In this document: positions 8,995-20,073 of the stretch, in pieces
Numbering within the stretch: position 1 is the first letter of the stretch
Layout of the letters: every line of letters starts with the position of its first letter
Notes under the pieces: generated by a model
The model's input: only the letters and a program-made list of their open reading frames with translations
Told to the model about the DNA's origin: nothing
Database searches by the model: none
Assembly: GCF_017916325.1 (NCBI RefSeq)
Contig: NC_090168.1
Location: 275,192 to 339,191 of the forward strand
Direction of reading: 5' to 3'
From: Leishmania martiniquensis
Lineage: Eukaryota; Euglenozoa; Kinetoplastea; Trypanosomatida; Trypanosomatidae
Length of the DNA stretch: 64,000 nt
Program-made: the position numbers and the translations under genes

Positions 8995-11364
8995 ATGCTG
9001 CCAAAGCTGAACTTGGATGGCACGCTTAACAAGCGCCCCTCCAGCGTGCAGGAGCGAATGACGGAGGAGGGGCAGCCTGGGATGTATTCCCCTCGTCTGG
9101 CAGCCAGCCAGCCACCGAAAGGCCTCAGCGTCCCTTCACACTTGGGCGGTGACTCTCTGGCCGGCTCGTTCTCCCCAGCGTCTTCTGCGCTGGGCCATGC
9201 CAGCTCTTTGTCTCCGCCGCAGCTGTCCCCGCACAAACTATCGCTCGTGGAGGGCGGGGTGGTGGGCACCTCTGACACAGAAGTGACCTCTATCCTCTCT
9301 CTCAAGTCGCGCCACGGCTCGGGCGAGCGCTCTCCTCCTATGGACGCACTCGGTGGCATCGGCGGCGGAATGGGTCCTGGCGGCCACTCGCCTCTCAGCA
9401 AGCGCCGCGCCGTGCCTCTCGCGGCGCTGGCCGATCACCAGCAAGCGCGGCTCGATGTGCGTCAACAATCCCACGAGGGCGACGCTGAATCTGGAAAAGG
9501 CGCCGCCGCCGAAAGGGACAACTGCAGCAGTACGCCTGAAGGCGCCTCTCCGGTACTGAGGATGGCCTCCAACTCGCCCCCAAATGTGAAGCGCCGGGTG
9601 GCCTCTCCATCTCCTTCCTCACGCGCTTCCAGCGAGTGCGTCCCCGCCCTCGCAGGGGCCAGTGTTGGTGCTACGAGCTCGTCTCCTCCGGCAAAGGGCG
9701 CCATTTCCGTCATGACAGCCGAGGAGTTGTACATATTCGGCAGGCCGTTCCACGCATACATGAGCGCCGCCTCTACGCGACACTCAGCGGCGGATGTGCC
9801 GGCGACACCCACGGCCACGAGCGGCAATGTTGTCCCTACTGCTACGGCCGCGGCCGCGTCTGGTACGCACATCGCAGCAACTTTTCACCACAATCCCTCG
9901 CAGTACATCTCCGCTCTTGCCAGTCAAGGTGACTACGTCGCGGTTGGTGACCGCACCGGGAGGGTCGTAGTGATGCGCCAGCGCGAGATGGCGGCTGGCC
10001 AGCGTCGCTTTCTCCTTGACATCATCCAGCGCAGCGGGGAGGCCGAAGAGAGCGGGTCTGCGAAGTGGCGCTCGACGGCCACGTCCACAGCCTCATGGCC
10101 GCCCTCCCCGTCTCGCCATACCCACAATCTAAATCGCGCGCGCGACCCGTACGACTTCTATGTCGCCCAGCAAGCTTACGCGCCTGTGATTGATACACTG
10201 AACAGCATCGAGGTGTCGCCGACGGTGATGGCGCTGGCGTTCCTGCCGCAGTGCGGCCCCACAACCTACCTCCTTGCGGCGAACGAGAAGGTGCCGAAGC
10301 TCTACAAGGTCATGTCTGTGCGGGAGTCGGCCAATCCCTTCCGCGCAGTAGACAAGATCAACACCAAGACGATTGGCCCACTGACCTCGAGCTCGCGCGC
10401 GTCTACAGTGGCCATGAAGCCGGTCGCTCGCTACGCCATGAACCACGAGTACAACATCAACTCCATCTGCCCCATTGCGTACAGCGATCAGTTCGTGACC
10501 GCCGATGACGCCACAGTGCTGCTGTGGTGCACCGAATACCCCGACACGTCGATTGAGGTGTACGACCTGCGTTCCCCCTACGAGGATGGCCCATACGAAA
10601 CCATTCATGCCGTCCGCAACTTCCCGCACGAGCCGTTTCTCTTCTTTGTCGCTACTTCAGGTGGCAGCGTGCGTGTAGTCGACACGCGGCAGACGCTTCG
10701 ATGGGCCGATCAGGCAGCGCAAGTGTTCGTGAACCCGCCCCGCGCTGAGGAGGAACCCTTCAGCAACGTCACCAATGGCATCTGCGACTGCGCCCTCAGT
10801 CCCTCTCGAAGGTACATCGTCGGCCGAGACTTCATGTCTGTGTGTTTGTGGGATATCCGCATGGCTGGCAGCGGTGGCGCACGCAACGCGCCGGAAAGTC
10901 TGCGTCGGCAGGCCTCGACCACGCACGGCGGCGATGGTAACGCCGAGTGCAGTATGGTGCGGCGCTGGGCTCTGCACCCCCACCTGCGTGACGACCTCGA
11001 CACCATCTACCAGTCAAATCTTCTCTTCGACAGGTTCGACGTCCAATTTTTGTCAAGCCGACAAGTGTGTACCGGAGGCTTCAATAACACACTCTATACC
11101 ATCGACGTGGAAAGCGGCAGCGCCGACACCGCTGGCGACGTTCGCACCTTTCAGCTACTGAAGACGGAGGGCATTTCTGAATTCCGCCGTACTACCGTCT
11201 CGGCGCACCGACGTGGCGAGGACCGCACCAGCACTGGCCAGGGCCTCGGCTCGCGCATGACGCTCATGTCGCGTCCGTGCATGTCCATGAGTGGGACGTG
11301 CGGGATGATGGTGGCGTGTGGGCAAGCGGTGCTGCAGCTCAGCTACAATGGGTTACCGAAGTGA
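8995..11364 (+). CDS. Protein phosphatase 2A regulatory subunit B55 (PR55) family
   Basis: A 789-aa WD40 protein. The start is the first in-frame ATG (MLPKLNLDGTLNKRPSS); the frame is open upstream only from a GTG. B55 landmarks follow in order from about residue 304: YISALASQGDYVAVGDRTGR (first propeller blade), a YDFYV...NSIEVSP segment matching the EFDYLKSLEIEEK region, YAMNHEYNINSIC matching the human HTYHINSI blade, FVTADDATVLLW, FVATSGGSVRVVDTRQ, SPSRRYIVGRDFMSVCLWDI, then LLFDRFDVQF and TGGFNNTLY near the end. B55 subunits direct PP2A to its substrates. Residues 1-300 are a Ser/Pro/Ala-rich extension absent from the usual ~450-aa family members. The family call is strong; which substrates it serves is not visible. 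Confidence 0.92.
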   Translation: MLPKLNLDGTLNKRPSSVQERMTEEGQPGMYSPRLAASQPPKGLSVPSHLGGDSLAGSFSPASSALGHASSLSPPQLSPHKLSLVEGGVVGTSDTEVTSILSLKSRHGSGERSPPMDALGGIGGGMGPGGHSPLSKRRAVPLAALADHQQARLDVRQQSHEGDAESGKGAAAERDNCSSTPEGASPVLRMASNSPPNVKRRVASPSPSSRASSECVPALAGASVGATSSSPPAKGAISVMTAEELYIFGRPFHAYMSAASTRHSAADVPATPTATSGNVVPTATAAAASGTHIAATFHHNPSQYISALASQGDYVAVGDRTGRVVVMRQREMAAGQRRFLLDIIQRSGEAEESGSAKWRSTATSTASWPPSPSRHTHNLNRARDPYDFYVAQQAYAPVIDTLNSIEVSPTVMALAFLPQCGPTTYLLAANEKVPKLYKVMSVRESANPFRAVDKINTKTIGPLTSSSRASTVAMKPVARYAMNHEYNINSICPIAYSDQFVTADDATVLLWCTEYPDTSIEVYDLRSPYEDGPYETIHAVRNFPHEPFLFFVATSGGSVRVVDTRQTLRWADQAAQVFVNPPRAEEEPFSNVTNGICDCALSPSRRYIVGRDFMSVCLWDIRMAGSGGARNAPESLRRQASTTHGGDGNAECSMVRRWALHPHLRDDLDTIYQSNLLFDRFDVQFLSSRQVCTGGFNNTLYTIDVESGSADTAGDVRTFQLLKTEGISEFRRTTVSAHRRGEDRTSTGQGLGSRMTLMSRPCMSMSGTCGMMVACGQAVLQLSYNGLPK

Positions 11365-12744
11365 GGCGGTGGAGGAACGGGAATGTGCTCATGCACGAAT
11401 TGTTTCACGTTAGCATCCCGTTTTCTCTCACTGTCCGCGTGCTCCTTCGCGCACTCTTTTTGTTGTTCGGTGAGTGCTCTCGCTCTCTCTCTCTCTTTGG
11501 CCACTTCTTGAGCTTTTAGATACGTCTGCCGTTGCCGGCATGCATCTGCACCCAATCATATACGAATGCGCGCACTCGTGCAGCTCAATGCAATCCTTGT
11601 AGAGTGGGGAGCAGTAGGGTGGGGTGTTGCTACGCTCAGCTGGAGTGTATGATGCGAATCATGTCCGTCGCTCGACCCCCAAAAGGGTGGCGAATCTCTT
11701 CTGAGGTGGTCGCTGCGTGGAGTGGAGGTCTCCTCGGTGATGGGAGCCCTGCTTTGCTCTCGTGTCTCCATCCACGACCGTTTCACGTCAGCCCTTCTCT
11801 GCACGCACGCATACACATAAGCCTACTGTGCGCGCCCGTCTGCACTGCTGCGCGTCTTTTCTCTACCGCTGCCTTTCCCTCTTCTCCCTTCGATCGCCCC
11901 CCCTCACCCCCCGACTCCCTCTTTTACCACCGCTTTTTGTTATCCCCTTTATGCCTTATCACGTCCACAAACTCACACATCCACACCTGCACTCAACGCG
12001 CAAAATGAAGAGCCCACTTAGCATCTCGTCTCTGTCCTCCCCCTCTCCCCTCCCCACCATAACCGCCGCACCTCTCCAGTCTCCCAGTCGCACATAATCG
12101 GTCAGGTCAGTTTTTTCTCTCTCTCTCGCCCAAACGGAGTCCGATTACATCTCCGGCTTTCTTTTTGTTTTCTTTTGCGCCTTCGTAAGTTCGGGGGTGG
12201 TCACCGCCTCTGTGTCCTTCCCTCCTTCCTTCCTGTACCGCATCTTCTCCGTTTCGATCAGACACATCAGCGCGACGACTTCCACTCAGTAGGACTGCCA
12301 GCTCGTTCCCCCCCCCCACACACACACAGGCACGCACGCCTCTTCGGCAGCGCCTGTTTTTTCCCCCTTTCGTGATTGTCTTTTTTAGATCTCGTGTCCG
12401 CTCCTCTCGTCGACGGACGCACGTGAATTTGGGAAAGCACGCAGATTTGTGCTACGCTCCCCCTTTTACTGTGTTCCTCTTCTTATGGTGAAACATCAGT
12501 GAGAGCTGTCGTGTGGCACCTGGGCAGATAGAGAGAGAAGAAGGCAAAGGAACGCAAAAAAAGGAAAAAAGAAAGGGCACGACACGCCGCCTTCTCTCCT
12601 ACTCCCTCCTCCCAACTACACGCACAACACAAAAACGCACACGGTGCGACAGAGTGGTGGTTGGGGCCGACAGCCTTCCTGTTCGTCTCTCAGCTGTATC
12701 AGGTCTCTTCCGTGGACAGATATCGAAGTCCCAGAGACGGCATC
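11365..12744 (+). promoter_or_regulatory. Intergenic spacer with trans-splice signals
   Basis: No gene recognised. Pyrimidine-rich blocks occur at 11870-11960, 12036-12095 and 12590-12615. The last is followed by AG at 12651-12652, a good acceptor for the gene at 12745. Confidence 0.5.
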
Positions 12745-14235
12745 ATGTCGTCGAATAAGAGGTCCACCAGCCGCGCTGCTTCTCGCAGCCGCTCTCGCTC
12801 GCGCAAGGGAAGCCGCGCGCGCTCCAGTACGCCGAGTCGGCCTAAGGCCCTCACCCCCGAGGAGGCGTATCACGCCACGGTAGAGCGCAAGTTTACGCCC
12901 GAGAAGGATGCCTGGCGTGGCAACTGGGAGTTCAACGGCCCTGTTGGCGTTCTGGCCATCATGGCCTTGTCGCACGTGCTGATCTTCTACTTCTACGTGT
13001 GCATCGAAGAGTTTAAGGGAACGCTTATTTACCCCGGCCATCACATGCTGAGGGGCGAGAAGATGCAGACGGTGTTCCTCTCCTTCCTCGCGGAGCACGC
13101 CTGCCCGACCTTCGGCTCTGCTGCCGTCTTCCTTGGCTTCCTCCTTTTGGAGTACGTCTTGGCCCTGATGCTGCCTGCGATCTATGTGAAAGGGCTGCCT
13201 CTCCCCTCCGAGAACGGATACCGCCTGACGTACAAGTGCAACGCCGTCAGTGCGTGGTACTGTGTGCTTATCATTGTTGGCCTTCTGCATTACTACGGAA
13301 TCTATCCGCTGAATGAGCTGCGCCGCAACTACGGTCATTTTCTCACCACGGCCACCATCACGGCGGATTTCATCTCCGTGTGGGTATACGTCACCGGCTA
13401 CAAGCGCCGCATCCGCATGACGGGCAACTTCATCTACGACTTCTTCATGGGAAGCGCTCTGAACTACCGCCTGCCGGGCAACATCGATGTGAAATTGTTT
13501 GCCGAGTGCCGCAACTCGTGGGTGCTGCTCATGATGCTCACCCTCAGCTGCGCCGCGGAACAGTATCGAGAGCTGGGGTATCTCACTGGCAACATGATAT
13601 TCATGATCCTCGCCCATCTGCTATACGTCAACGCCGTCGAGAAAGGCGAGGAGTGCATCATCTCGACGTGGGATATCGCGTACGAGAAGTTTGGCTGGAT
13701 GCTGGCGTACTGGAACACGTGCGGTGTGCCGTTCCTCTACTGCATGCAGGCCATGTACATCCAGACGGTACTCAAGGAGAAGGAGCACCCGCGGTGGATT
13801 CTGGGACTGATGGTGTGCATCCTCCTGGCTGCATACTACTTATGGGACACCATCAACTCGCAGAAGAACCACTTTCGCATGCACCGCAGCGGCGTGCCGA
13901 TGGAGATCATCCGCAGCAACGCCTTTCCGCAGATGCCGTGGTGCTATATCGAAAATCCCCGCACGCTGAAGAGTGCCACAGGCGAGCTCTTCGTAGACGG
14001 CTTCTTCCGCTATGGCCGCAAGCTTCACTACACCGTGGACCTGGTGATGGCGTTTCTGTGGGGCAGCGCGTGCGGCTTCGAGTCCTTCATCCCCTTCTTT
14101 TACTTTTTCTTCTTCCTCGCCCATCTCGTTGATCGCGAGCGCCGCGACGAAAACCGCTGTAGGGCCAAGTATGGGAAGATGTGGGACGATTACGTGAAGC
14201 TTGTCCCGTACAAGTTCATTCCTTACATCTACTAG
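12745..14235 (+). CDS. Sterol reductase, ERG4/ERG24 family (probably C-24(28) reductase)
   Basis: A 496-aa polytopic membrane protein. ATG 12745 gives an Arg/Ser-rich cytosolic N-terminus (RAASRSRSRSRKGSRARSS). About eight to ten hydrophobic segments follow, the first near residues 70-92 (GVLAIMALSHVLIFYFYV). Both family signatures are present: a GNFIYDFFMGSALNYRLPG motif at about 227-245, matching the G-x-x-I-Y-D-x-F-x-G-x-x-L-N pattern, and the C-terminal DRERRDENRCRAKYG at 463-477, followed by a tail ending in KFIPYIY. Such enzymes use NADPH to reduce a sterol double bond in the ER during ergosterol-type synthesis, the main sterol route of these parasites. Delta-24(28) (ERG4) is favoured from memory of annotation in related species; C-14 (ERG24) cannot be excluded without an alignment. 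Confidence 0.9.
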   Translation: MSSNKRSTSRAASRSRSRSRKGSRARSSTPSRPKALTPEEAYHATVERKFTPEKDAWRGNWEFNGPVGVLAIMALSHVLIFYFYVCIEEFKGTLIYPGHHMLRGEKMQTVFLSFLAEHACPTFGSAAVFLGFLLLEYVLALMLPAIYVKGLPLPSENGYRLTYKCNAVSAWYCVLIIVGLLHYYGIYPLNELRRNYGHFLTTATITADFISVWVYVTGYKRRIRMTGNFIYDFFMGSALNYRLPGNIDVKLFAECRNSWVLLMMLTLSCAAEQYRELGYLTGNMIFMILAHLLYVNAVEKGEECIISTWDIAYEKFGWMLAYWNTCGVPFLYCMQAMYIQTVLKEKEHPRWILGLMVCILLAAYYLWDTINSQKNHFRMHRSGVPMEIIRSNAFPQMPWCYIENPRTLKSATGELFVDGFFRYGRKLHYTVDLVMAFLWGSACGFESFIPFFYFFFFLAHLVDRERRDENRCRAKYGKMWDDYVKLVPYKFIPYIY

Positions 14236-17200
14236 ATAACGCCTTTCTCCACGTTCCTTTGTGGTGTGCATCGCCCCGCATAGCGCACCTGCCTTCGCCC
14301 ATCTCCACCGCCTCAGTCTTGACGGACACGGAAAGACCGCAGAGGGGAATGAAAAAGGGGTGAGTGCGCCGTAGCGGCAGCGGCAGCAGTGGCAGCGTTT
14401 TGGTTGGCAAGGGACGAGGGTGTGCCAACGCTTTCCGACTTTTGGCCAAAGAGGCCACTGCTTCGCACGCGTGTGTGTGCGCGCTTGAGCCGCGACCGTT
14501 GGGAGCCATGCTGCGCACTCGAGGTGGCCATGGCCATGTGAGGGTGGGTGGATGGGTGGGGGGAGAGAGAGTCCCTACAATGGGCGGGCGGGGCAGGCAG
14601 GGGGCGTGGTGACAGCGGTGAAGAGAGAGGAAGGGGGCAGAGGGATTTTCCTCTTGAGGTCTTTTTCTTCTTCCTCCCCCCACCCCTTTTCACTGATCTC
14701 GCCCTGCCGCTTTGGAAGCTTCGAGCGCATTCCGAGCGTGGCACCCACACCTCTCTTACGCGACCTCTTTTCCTTTTGTCCGTAGTAGTGGGCGGCGCAC
14801 TACCAGGCACACGCACTCACACACATACAAACCTATAGAGCTGCCGAGGTAACAGTAGCAGGTGTGGGCCACACATGCTTAGCAAGGCCCTCGCTTTATG
14901 CAAAGGATGCGGCGGACCAAAAAAAAGAAAAGGCAAGAAAAAAGGCACGAGAAGGAGAGGGGGGATACGTGGGGGGGGGAGAAGAGCGATCGGTGCGGGT
15001 GTGCGAGAGAGAAAATGGGCGACCGGTGTGACTGTGAGCGAAGCGGGGTGGGTGGGAGACGACACCAAAGAACGATGGGCCATCGTTGATAGAGACACAG
15101 TGCGTGTGGGGTGGCGATGGGACGGCGTTTTTGGTACACACACATACATGAAAAAGATGTGTACGTAAGAGGGCGGTGGCAGGAGGAGAAGAGAAAAGAA
15201 GGGAGAACAGTGGTGTGAGATCGGCGTAGGCGTACTGTGAGCGAGAGCCTCTCTGAGTTGCAGGGAGGTCGTTGCCCTCAGCTCTTTTTGTACGCTTCAG
15301 ACACACACCACTCCATTTGTGTTTGTCCTTCTTATCCTCTCCTGTGCGTACGCGTATGCGCGTTCATCGGCTCTTTCTTTTGCTTCCGTGTAGTTCATTT
15401 CTCCCTCTCGTACTATCCCATCGGCACACCGCGCATGTGCCCACCCCGCCACATATGCCGGGCACACAAGGGCGACATGATTGGGACGGTGCGCGCGCCT
15501 ACCTACATTGCACCCTGAAGGCAAACATGGACGAGGAAAAGAAGGGGGCTGCTCTCGTCATGGCCGTTCGCCCCTGTGTCCGACTTTTCTCATGTGGGTG
15601 TGCATGCGCACGAGAGTGTGGCGTGGGGAGGGGGAGGAGGAGAGCGAGAGAGAGAGATGCAGGTCTCGGAAGAGTACGCTCTCCCACGAGTGCAGTCCTC
15701 TGAGGCGTTGCAATCACCTCCAGAACAGACTCCGCGATGCCGCTTGCGTGTCTCTGCCTCTGTGAGTCTCTTTTTGGGGTCCTTCCTGTGGGGGTTTTGT
15801 TGTCCTGTTTGTCGCCCCGATCGTTTTTCGTTTGAGTGATTTTTTTCTTCTTTCCACTGTTCGCTTGGGTTGCTGTTTTGGTGATCTCTCTTCTCGTGTT
15901 GGTGTCCTGTGCGACACCGACTTGATTCAGTGGCGCAGGATGCCGCATCGCCCAGTATACAAGCGCCTTTCTCGCCACGTGTGCGTATGTGTCAAGGGCG
16001 CACGCGCTTGGGAGGAGGCCTCTTTTCCATTTTCCGTCTTGTTGTTCGACGCTCATGTACTCACGCACCCTTTCATGCGCCGCTTCTCTCTGAGTGGTGG
16101 AGGTTTGTGTGTGTGTGTGCTGTGCCTCATGCGTGAGCGGACGAAAGGGGCGCGGCGGCAGCCGAAGACAGAGGCAAGCGAAAAAAGCTAATGTACTGAA
16201 TGTGGCACCACATCGGTGCAGCAAAGTTATAGAGAAGCGCACGCGGACGAGGAACGGCGCACAAACGTGGGCACCCGCCCTGCAGCACTCGATGACGAAA
16301 GTTCAAAAGAGGGGCCTTGCGTACGGGGCAGACAAGAGTGGCGGGAAGGGCAAAATGACGGAGGAGGCGTTTGTAATCAGCGGACGCCGTACCTCCTCCT
16401 TTTTTCTTCCTCTGTCTCCCGACGGTGGCTTCCGTTAGTGGCATGCGCCATCCTGCTCATGGGCCGGTCCTCCATATGCATTTCTCAAAGCACTCACAGA
16501 GAAGAGCAGAGAGCGAGAGAAAAAACAAATGCTGCCTGGGCGTCGCACGTGGATGCGCTCCCACACCGGCGCGCTCAGGCAGGCAAAGGAGAACGTCCGT
16601 TGGTCTCTGTGAAGACGCTGACGGATGAGCGCGTGAGTGGTATCCTCCTCCGTACCTGACTCTTCGCGGTGTACCAGGAGTATTCTTAGAGCATGTGTAC
16701 GCTTGTGTGTGTGTGTGCATGGGCATACGTGCCTAGCCACCATACGCATGAGCCCGACGAGAAATGGGCAGGAGGAGAAGGAGAGGAAGAATCAATGGGG
16801 ACGAACCAACAACGCGCATGCACACATACACACACACACACACTGATGCAGAAGCACTGTTTGTCGTGTCGCAGTCGACAGGCAGCGGAGGTGTGAGGAC
16901 TGATGCACAGCGATTGTAGCGGTGAGCCTTTTTTAACGAGGTGTACTGGACACCTTATCTAGATGCCACCTCCCACATACCTGCGTGCGCACATGAGAAG
17001 CGACAATGCCATCGAGGAGCGTGAGACCTCAGCATGTGTGCCTAGCTGAGTGAAGGAAAAGAGAGACGGGGAGGAGGCAGCGCTTGCTTCTCCTTTTCCC
17101 TTTGGTCTCGCTCGTGCGTGCGCAAGTGTATGTGCGTGTGTGTGTGTGCCGATCTATACGATGCGGTGTGCAACGGGAGAAGGGGGTGGGGGCGCTGTGT

Positions 17201-17600
17201 GTTGCCCTTTTGTTCGTTTCTTTTCCCTTTTGGTGTCGCCTGCCGCCCTCCCTCCCTCCCCTCCCGTCCGCGTCTACGACTGATTTTGCCGCTCTCTCCC
17301 TCTCCGGCCTCTCTCTTTCTGCGGCGTGCACAAAAAGGCACCTACGCAAGCACGTTGTCACCACCCCTTTTATTGCGCTTCGTCGGGGCATGCCCAAAGG
17401 ACGCACCTCCACCTTCTGTTGCTCCGCGTCACTTGCTCGCTCTCGAACGTGCCATGTCTGCATTTTCTCCTTCATCTCTCGTGGCCGCTTCCCCTCCTTT
17501 CTCCTTATCGTCGTTCGCTCGCTCTCTTCGCTGCACACGCGCGTGCCCACTTCCACTCTAACACAGCTTGAAGATCGCAAAACGTTGTTTAGTGTTCGCC
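14236..17600 (+). promoter_or_regulatory. 3.3-kb intergenic spacer, longest in the window
   Basis: No convincing gene on either strand. The longest ORFs (for example 15499-16242 on the minus strand and 16216-16659 on the plus strand) are low in complexity, have no ATG in good context and match no family I know. Purine-rich (14890-15060) and GT-rich stretches are interspersed. A strong pyrimidine block at 17460-17560 ends with AG at 17565-17566, the likely splice acceptor only 35 nt before the ATG at 17601. The rest is probably the long 3' UTR of the sterol reductase gene, where mRNA stability and translation signals usually lie. Confidence 0.45.
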
Positions 17601-18065
17601 ATGCTGCATCTTAGTCGCGTGTTGGCGGACAGCTTCAAGGAGCACTACCACAGAGTACACCTCCCACGCCGCCTTGCCCTGCAGCGGTATAGGAAGCGGG
17701 AGGAGGCTCGTCTCAGCAAACAGAAGGCCAAAGCGGCGGCGGCCGCCTCGGGGGTGCAGCCAAGCGAGGTGACTTATAAATACAATCGCTGGTGGGTCTC
17801 GAACGATCACGAATTTGTGCATCAATTCGCGTTTGTCGAGGACCCTGACGTCACGCGCGAGAAGCGCACCATTCTGCCCCTCGTCACGAAGGAGAACCTC
17901 TGGAAAGAGCCGCAGCAGACTTTCTTCTTGCCCTTTGCACCGTTCGTGCGGTTCGTCGACTACGCCAAGGATCCAGACACGAAGTTCTTAAAGCCGGTGA
18001 ACCTCCCGCGCTGGAAGGACTACATGCAGCGCACGAAGCCAGTCGTTCCCCGCACGTGGTATTAG
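17601..18065 (+). CDS. Small mitochondrial-type protein, unknown function
   Basis: A 154-aa protein starting at ATG 17601 (MLHLSRVLADSFKEHYHRVH), just after the splice acceptor at 17565-17566. The N-terminal third is very basic with an Ala/Lys-rich helix (QKAKAAAAASG). The rest is rich in Trp, Phe, Tyr and Pro (KYNRWWVSNDHEF; TFFLPFAPFVRFVDYA) and ends VPRTWY. No transmembrane helix is clear. The style, a short basic start and then an aromatic, compact body, resembles accessory subunits of trypanosomatid mitochondrial ribosomes or respiratory complexes; this is inference. I do not recognise a named family. Confidence 0.87.
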   Translation: MLHLSRVLADSFKEHYHRVHLPRRLALQRYRKREEARLSKQKAKAAAAASGVQPSEVTYKYNRWWVSNDHEFVHQFAFVEDPDVTREKRTILPLVTKENLWKEPQQTFFLPFAPFVRFVDYAKDPDTKFLKPVNLPRWKDYMQRTKPVVPRTWY

Positions 18066-18903
18066 CTCGCACATAGACACCTCTCTCAAGGCGCCGTGCG
18101 CGACCATGGATGTCAGGGAGCTCTTCTCCGTGCATCGATGCGCGTGTGCGTGTGGACGGCGCCTGCGGCTTTGCTGGCCGACACTTCACGTTCGGTGAGG
18201 TCCTCGATGGAGATTTTTTTTTTTCAGGCGGTCGAAGCAGCGCAGGAGCTGCATGCTTCAGAGCCGCGGTCACACTTGACTCTGCGTTTGTGTTCGTGTG
18301 TGCCACGCACACGGAGCGAAGCACAAGAGAGGGAGAGCGAGTGAGCGAAAGAAAAGAGCCACGGGAAGAAGGTCACCGAAGTCTTCGCGCGCTGCGTTAT
18401 CCCGGAAGCGGTCGGTAGCGGTGCGTGCGAGAGCTCCGTCGTATGCGCAAAGACATGTGCGTGTTCCCTGTGAGCCGTCGCTGACTGGTATGCCCGTCGC
18501 ACTCTTTCCGGCTCACCCTCGGGGGGCCACTTGATACCTTTTCACGTGCGTCGACGTGTGAGTATGCATTGCTCGTGCCTTGGCTGCTCGTTGCGAGATG
18601 CCATGGGCTATTTTTGGCCATCTTACTGATCTTTACCTCACTTTCACTTCACCTCCCTCACTTTGGAAACTCTTTACGCGGCTCCCGCCTGTGCGCATGA
18701 AGCGTATCCGCTCTCCATTTTCTACCTCTTACACATCGAGAGGGAGAGAGCCGAGCGCTTTCCAGGCATCTCCTTCGCCATTATTCTTCACAGTGACGCG
18801 GTCTCTCTGTGGCGCGATCCGTTCTGCTTCTCTTTTCTGCTTGCACCTGCCCTTCCTCCCCCTCTCTCGCCTTCTCTCGTCTCCTATTTCTTGTGGTCTC
18901 GCC
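18066..18903 (+). promoter_or_regulatory. Intergenic spacer
   Basis: No gene recognised. Pyrimidine tracts lie at 18622-18665 and 18828-18890. The second runs almost up to the ATG at 18904 without an intervening AG, so the real splice acceptor probably uses the upstream tract (for example AG near 18700). Confidence 0.45.
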
Positions 18904-20073
18904 ATGCTCCGCGGCCTCGTCAGCGCGGACGCGCTCACCTCGGAGCAGGAAGAGCACATTGACCAGCTTCAGAAGGAGATCGACGACGTCTGGAGTCGGC
19001 GCGGCAACTATCAGATCGACCCGGATGCGTGGGAAACGATGCCGTTCTTCATGGAGAATATCACACCGGACGATATCGACAAAAATGCCAACTGCGCCGC
19101 GCTCGCGTCTATTGTGTACGACGAGGTACCGCCAGATGAGATTGCCGCAAATCGAAAGGAGCATGGCAACCGCGCCTTGAAGATGGCCCTCGACCCGAGC
19201 CAAGAGCGCCGCGAGAACCTGGCGCGTGCTGCCTGCTACAGCTACACCGAGGCTTTGCAGGCCAAGGGAAAGGACAAGAAGCTGTCGTCCACCATATTTG
19301 CGAACCGTAGCCTCGCCCACTTTCTCATTGGCAACTACGGCCACGCCCTCGCGGACGCGCAGCGGTCCATCCTCCTTGACCCGCAGTACCGCAAGGCATA
19401 CTACCGAGCGGCAAAGTGCGCCCTCGCACTGAAGAGGTACGACATGGGACTTCAGCTGCTGGAGAAGGGGCGGAGCATCGCTGATCCACCCATAGGCGCA
19501 TCGACACAGGCGGAGTTTTTGGAGATGGAAAAGAAGTGTTTGCAGGCCAAAGAACAGAAGACGGCCGAGGAGGCGAGGCAGCGGCGCTTGGCGCTCTCGA
19601 AGGCCGCAAAAGTGTCAAACGTCGCGCGCACCATCGCCTCCAGCGGTATCAAGATTTCTCCAAAGGCAGAGGTGACGAGCGAGCAGATGGGGGTCTACGG
19701 CAACCCGGAGCCGTACTTCGATACGGATGGCATGCTGCATGTTCCTCTGCTCTTCATGTACGACGAGTACCAGCAGACCGACATCATGCACGACGTTGCG
19801 TGCGATCTCTGCGCCGCGGAGCTCCTTGATGAGCTCATGCCCTTCCCGTGGGACGATCGTGGGCGCTACCAAAAGTTCGACGACATTATTGTCTTCTATA
19901 AGATCGGCGATGGCGTCCATGAGGCCCAGTACTACGAGGTGGACCAGGCGTGGCCGCTGCTCGAGGTGTTTCACAAAGAAACCTACGAGATGCCGCAGCT
20001 GATGCCAGTGCTGCACGTTGTGTGCAAAGCCAGCGAGCTCGTGGACCGCCTCCAAATCCACTGCGTTGGGTGA
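18904..20073 (+). CDS. TTC4/Cns1-like TPR co-chaperone of Hsp90
   Basis: A 389-aa protein. The N-terminal block contains the family hallmark around residues 40-75: a DAWETMPFFM segment, then ALASIVYDEVPPDEIAANRKEHGN, matching the TTC4 pattern of a Met-Pro-x-Phe-Met start and a conserved Asp-Glu before the TPRs. Three TPR motifs follow at about 82-116, 129-161 and 163-195. A charged helix links to a C-terminal wheel-type domain at about 263-389 (GNPEPYFDTDGMLHVPLLFMYDEYQQTDIM). In yeast and animals this family binds Hsp90/Hsp70 tails through TPR carboxylate clamps and acts in client folding and translation. ATG 18904 is chosen because the upstream open frame is pyrimidine-coded leader. Length fits the family (about 385 aa). 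Confidence 0.9.
   Translation: MLRGLVSADALTSEQEEHIDQLQKEIDDVWSRRGNYQIDPDAWETMPFFMENITPDDIDKNANCAALASIVYDEVPPDEIAANRKEHGNRALKMALDPSQERRENLARAACYSYTEALQAKGKDKKLSSTIFANRSLAHFLIGNYGHALADAQRSILLDPQYRKAYYRAAKCALALKRYDMGLQLLEKGRSIADPPIGASTQAEFLEMEKKCLQAKEQKTAEEARQRRLALSKAAKVSNVARTIASSGIKISPKAEVTSEQMGVYGNPEPYFDTDGMLHVPLLFMYDEYQQTDIMHDVACDLCAAELLDELMPFPWDDRGRYQKFDDIIVFYKIGDGVHEAQYYEVDQAWPLLEVFHKETYEMPQLMPVLHVVCKASELVDRLQIHCVG

Noticed and set aside
15499..16242. 247-aa minus-strand ORF
   Set aside because: Low-complexity, opposite to all genes, and no recognisable domain; shadow of a spacer.
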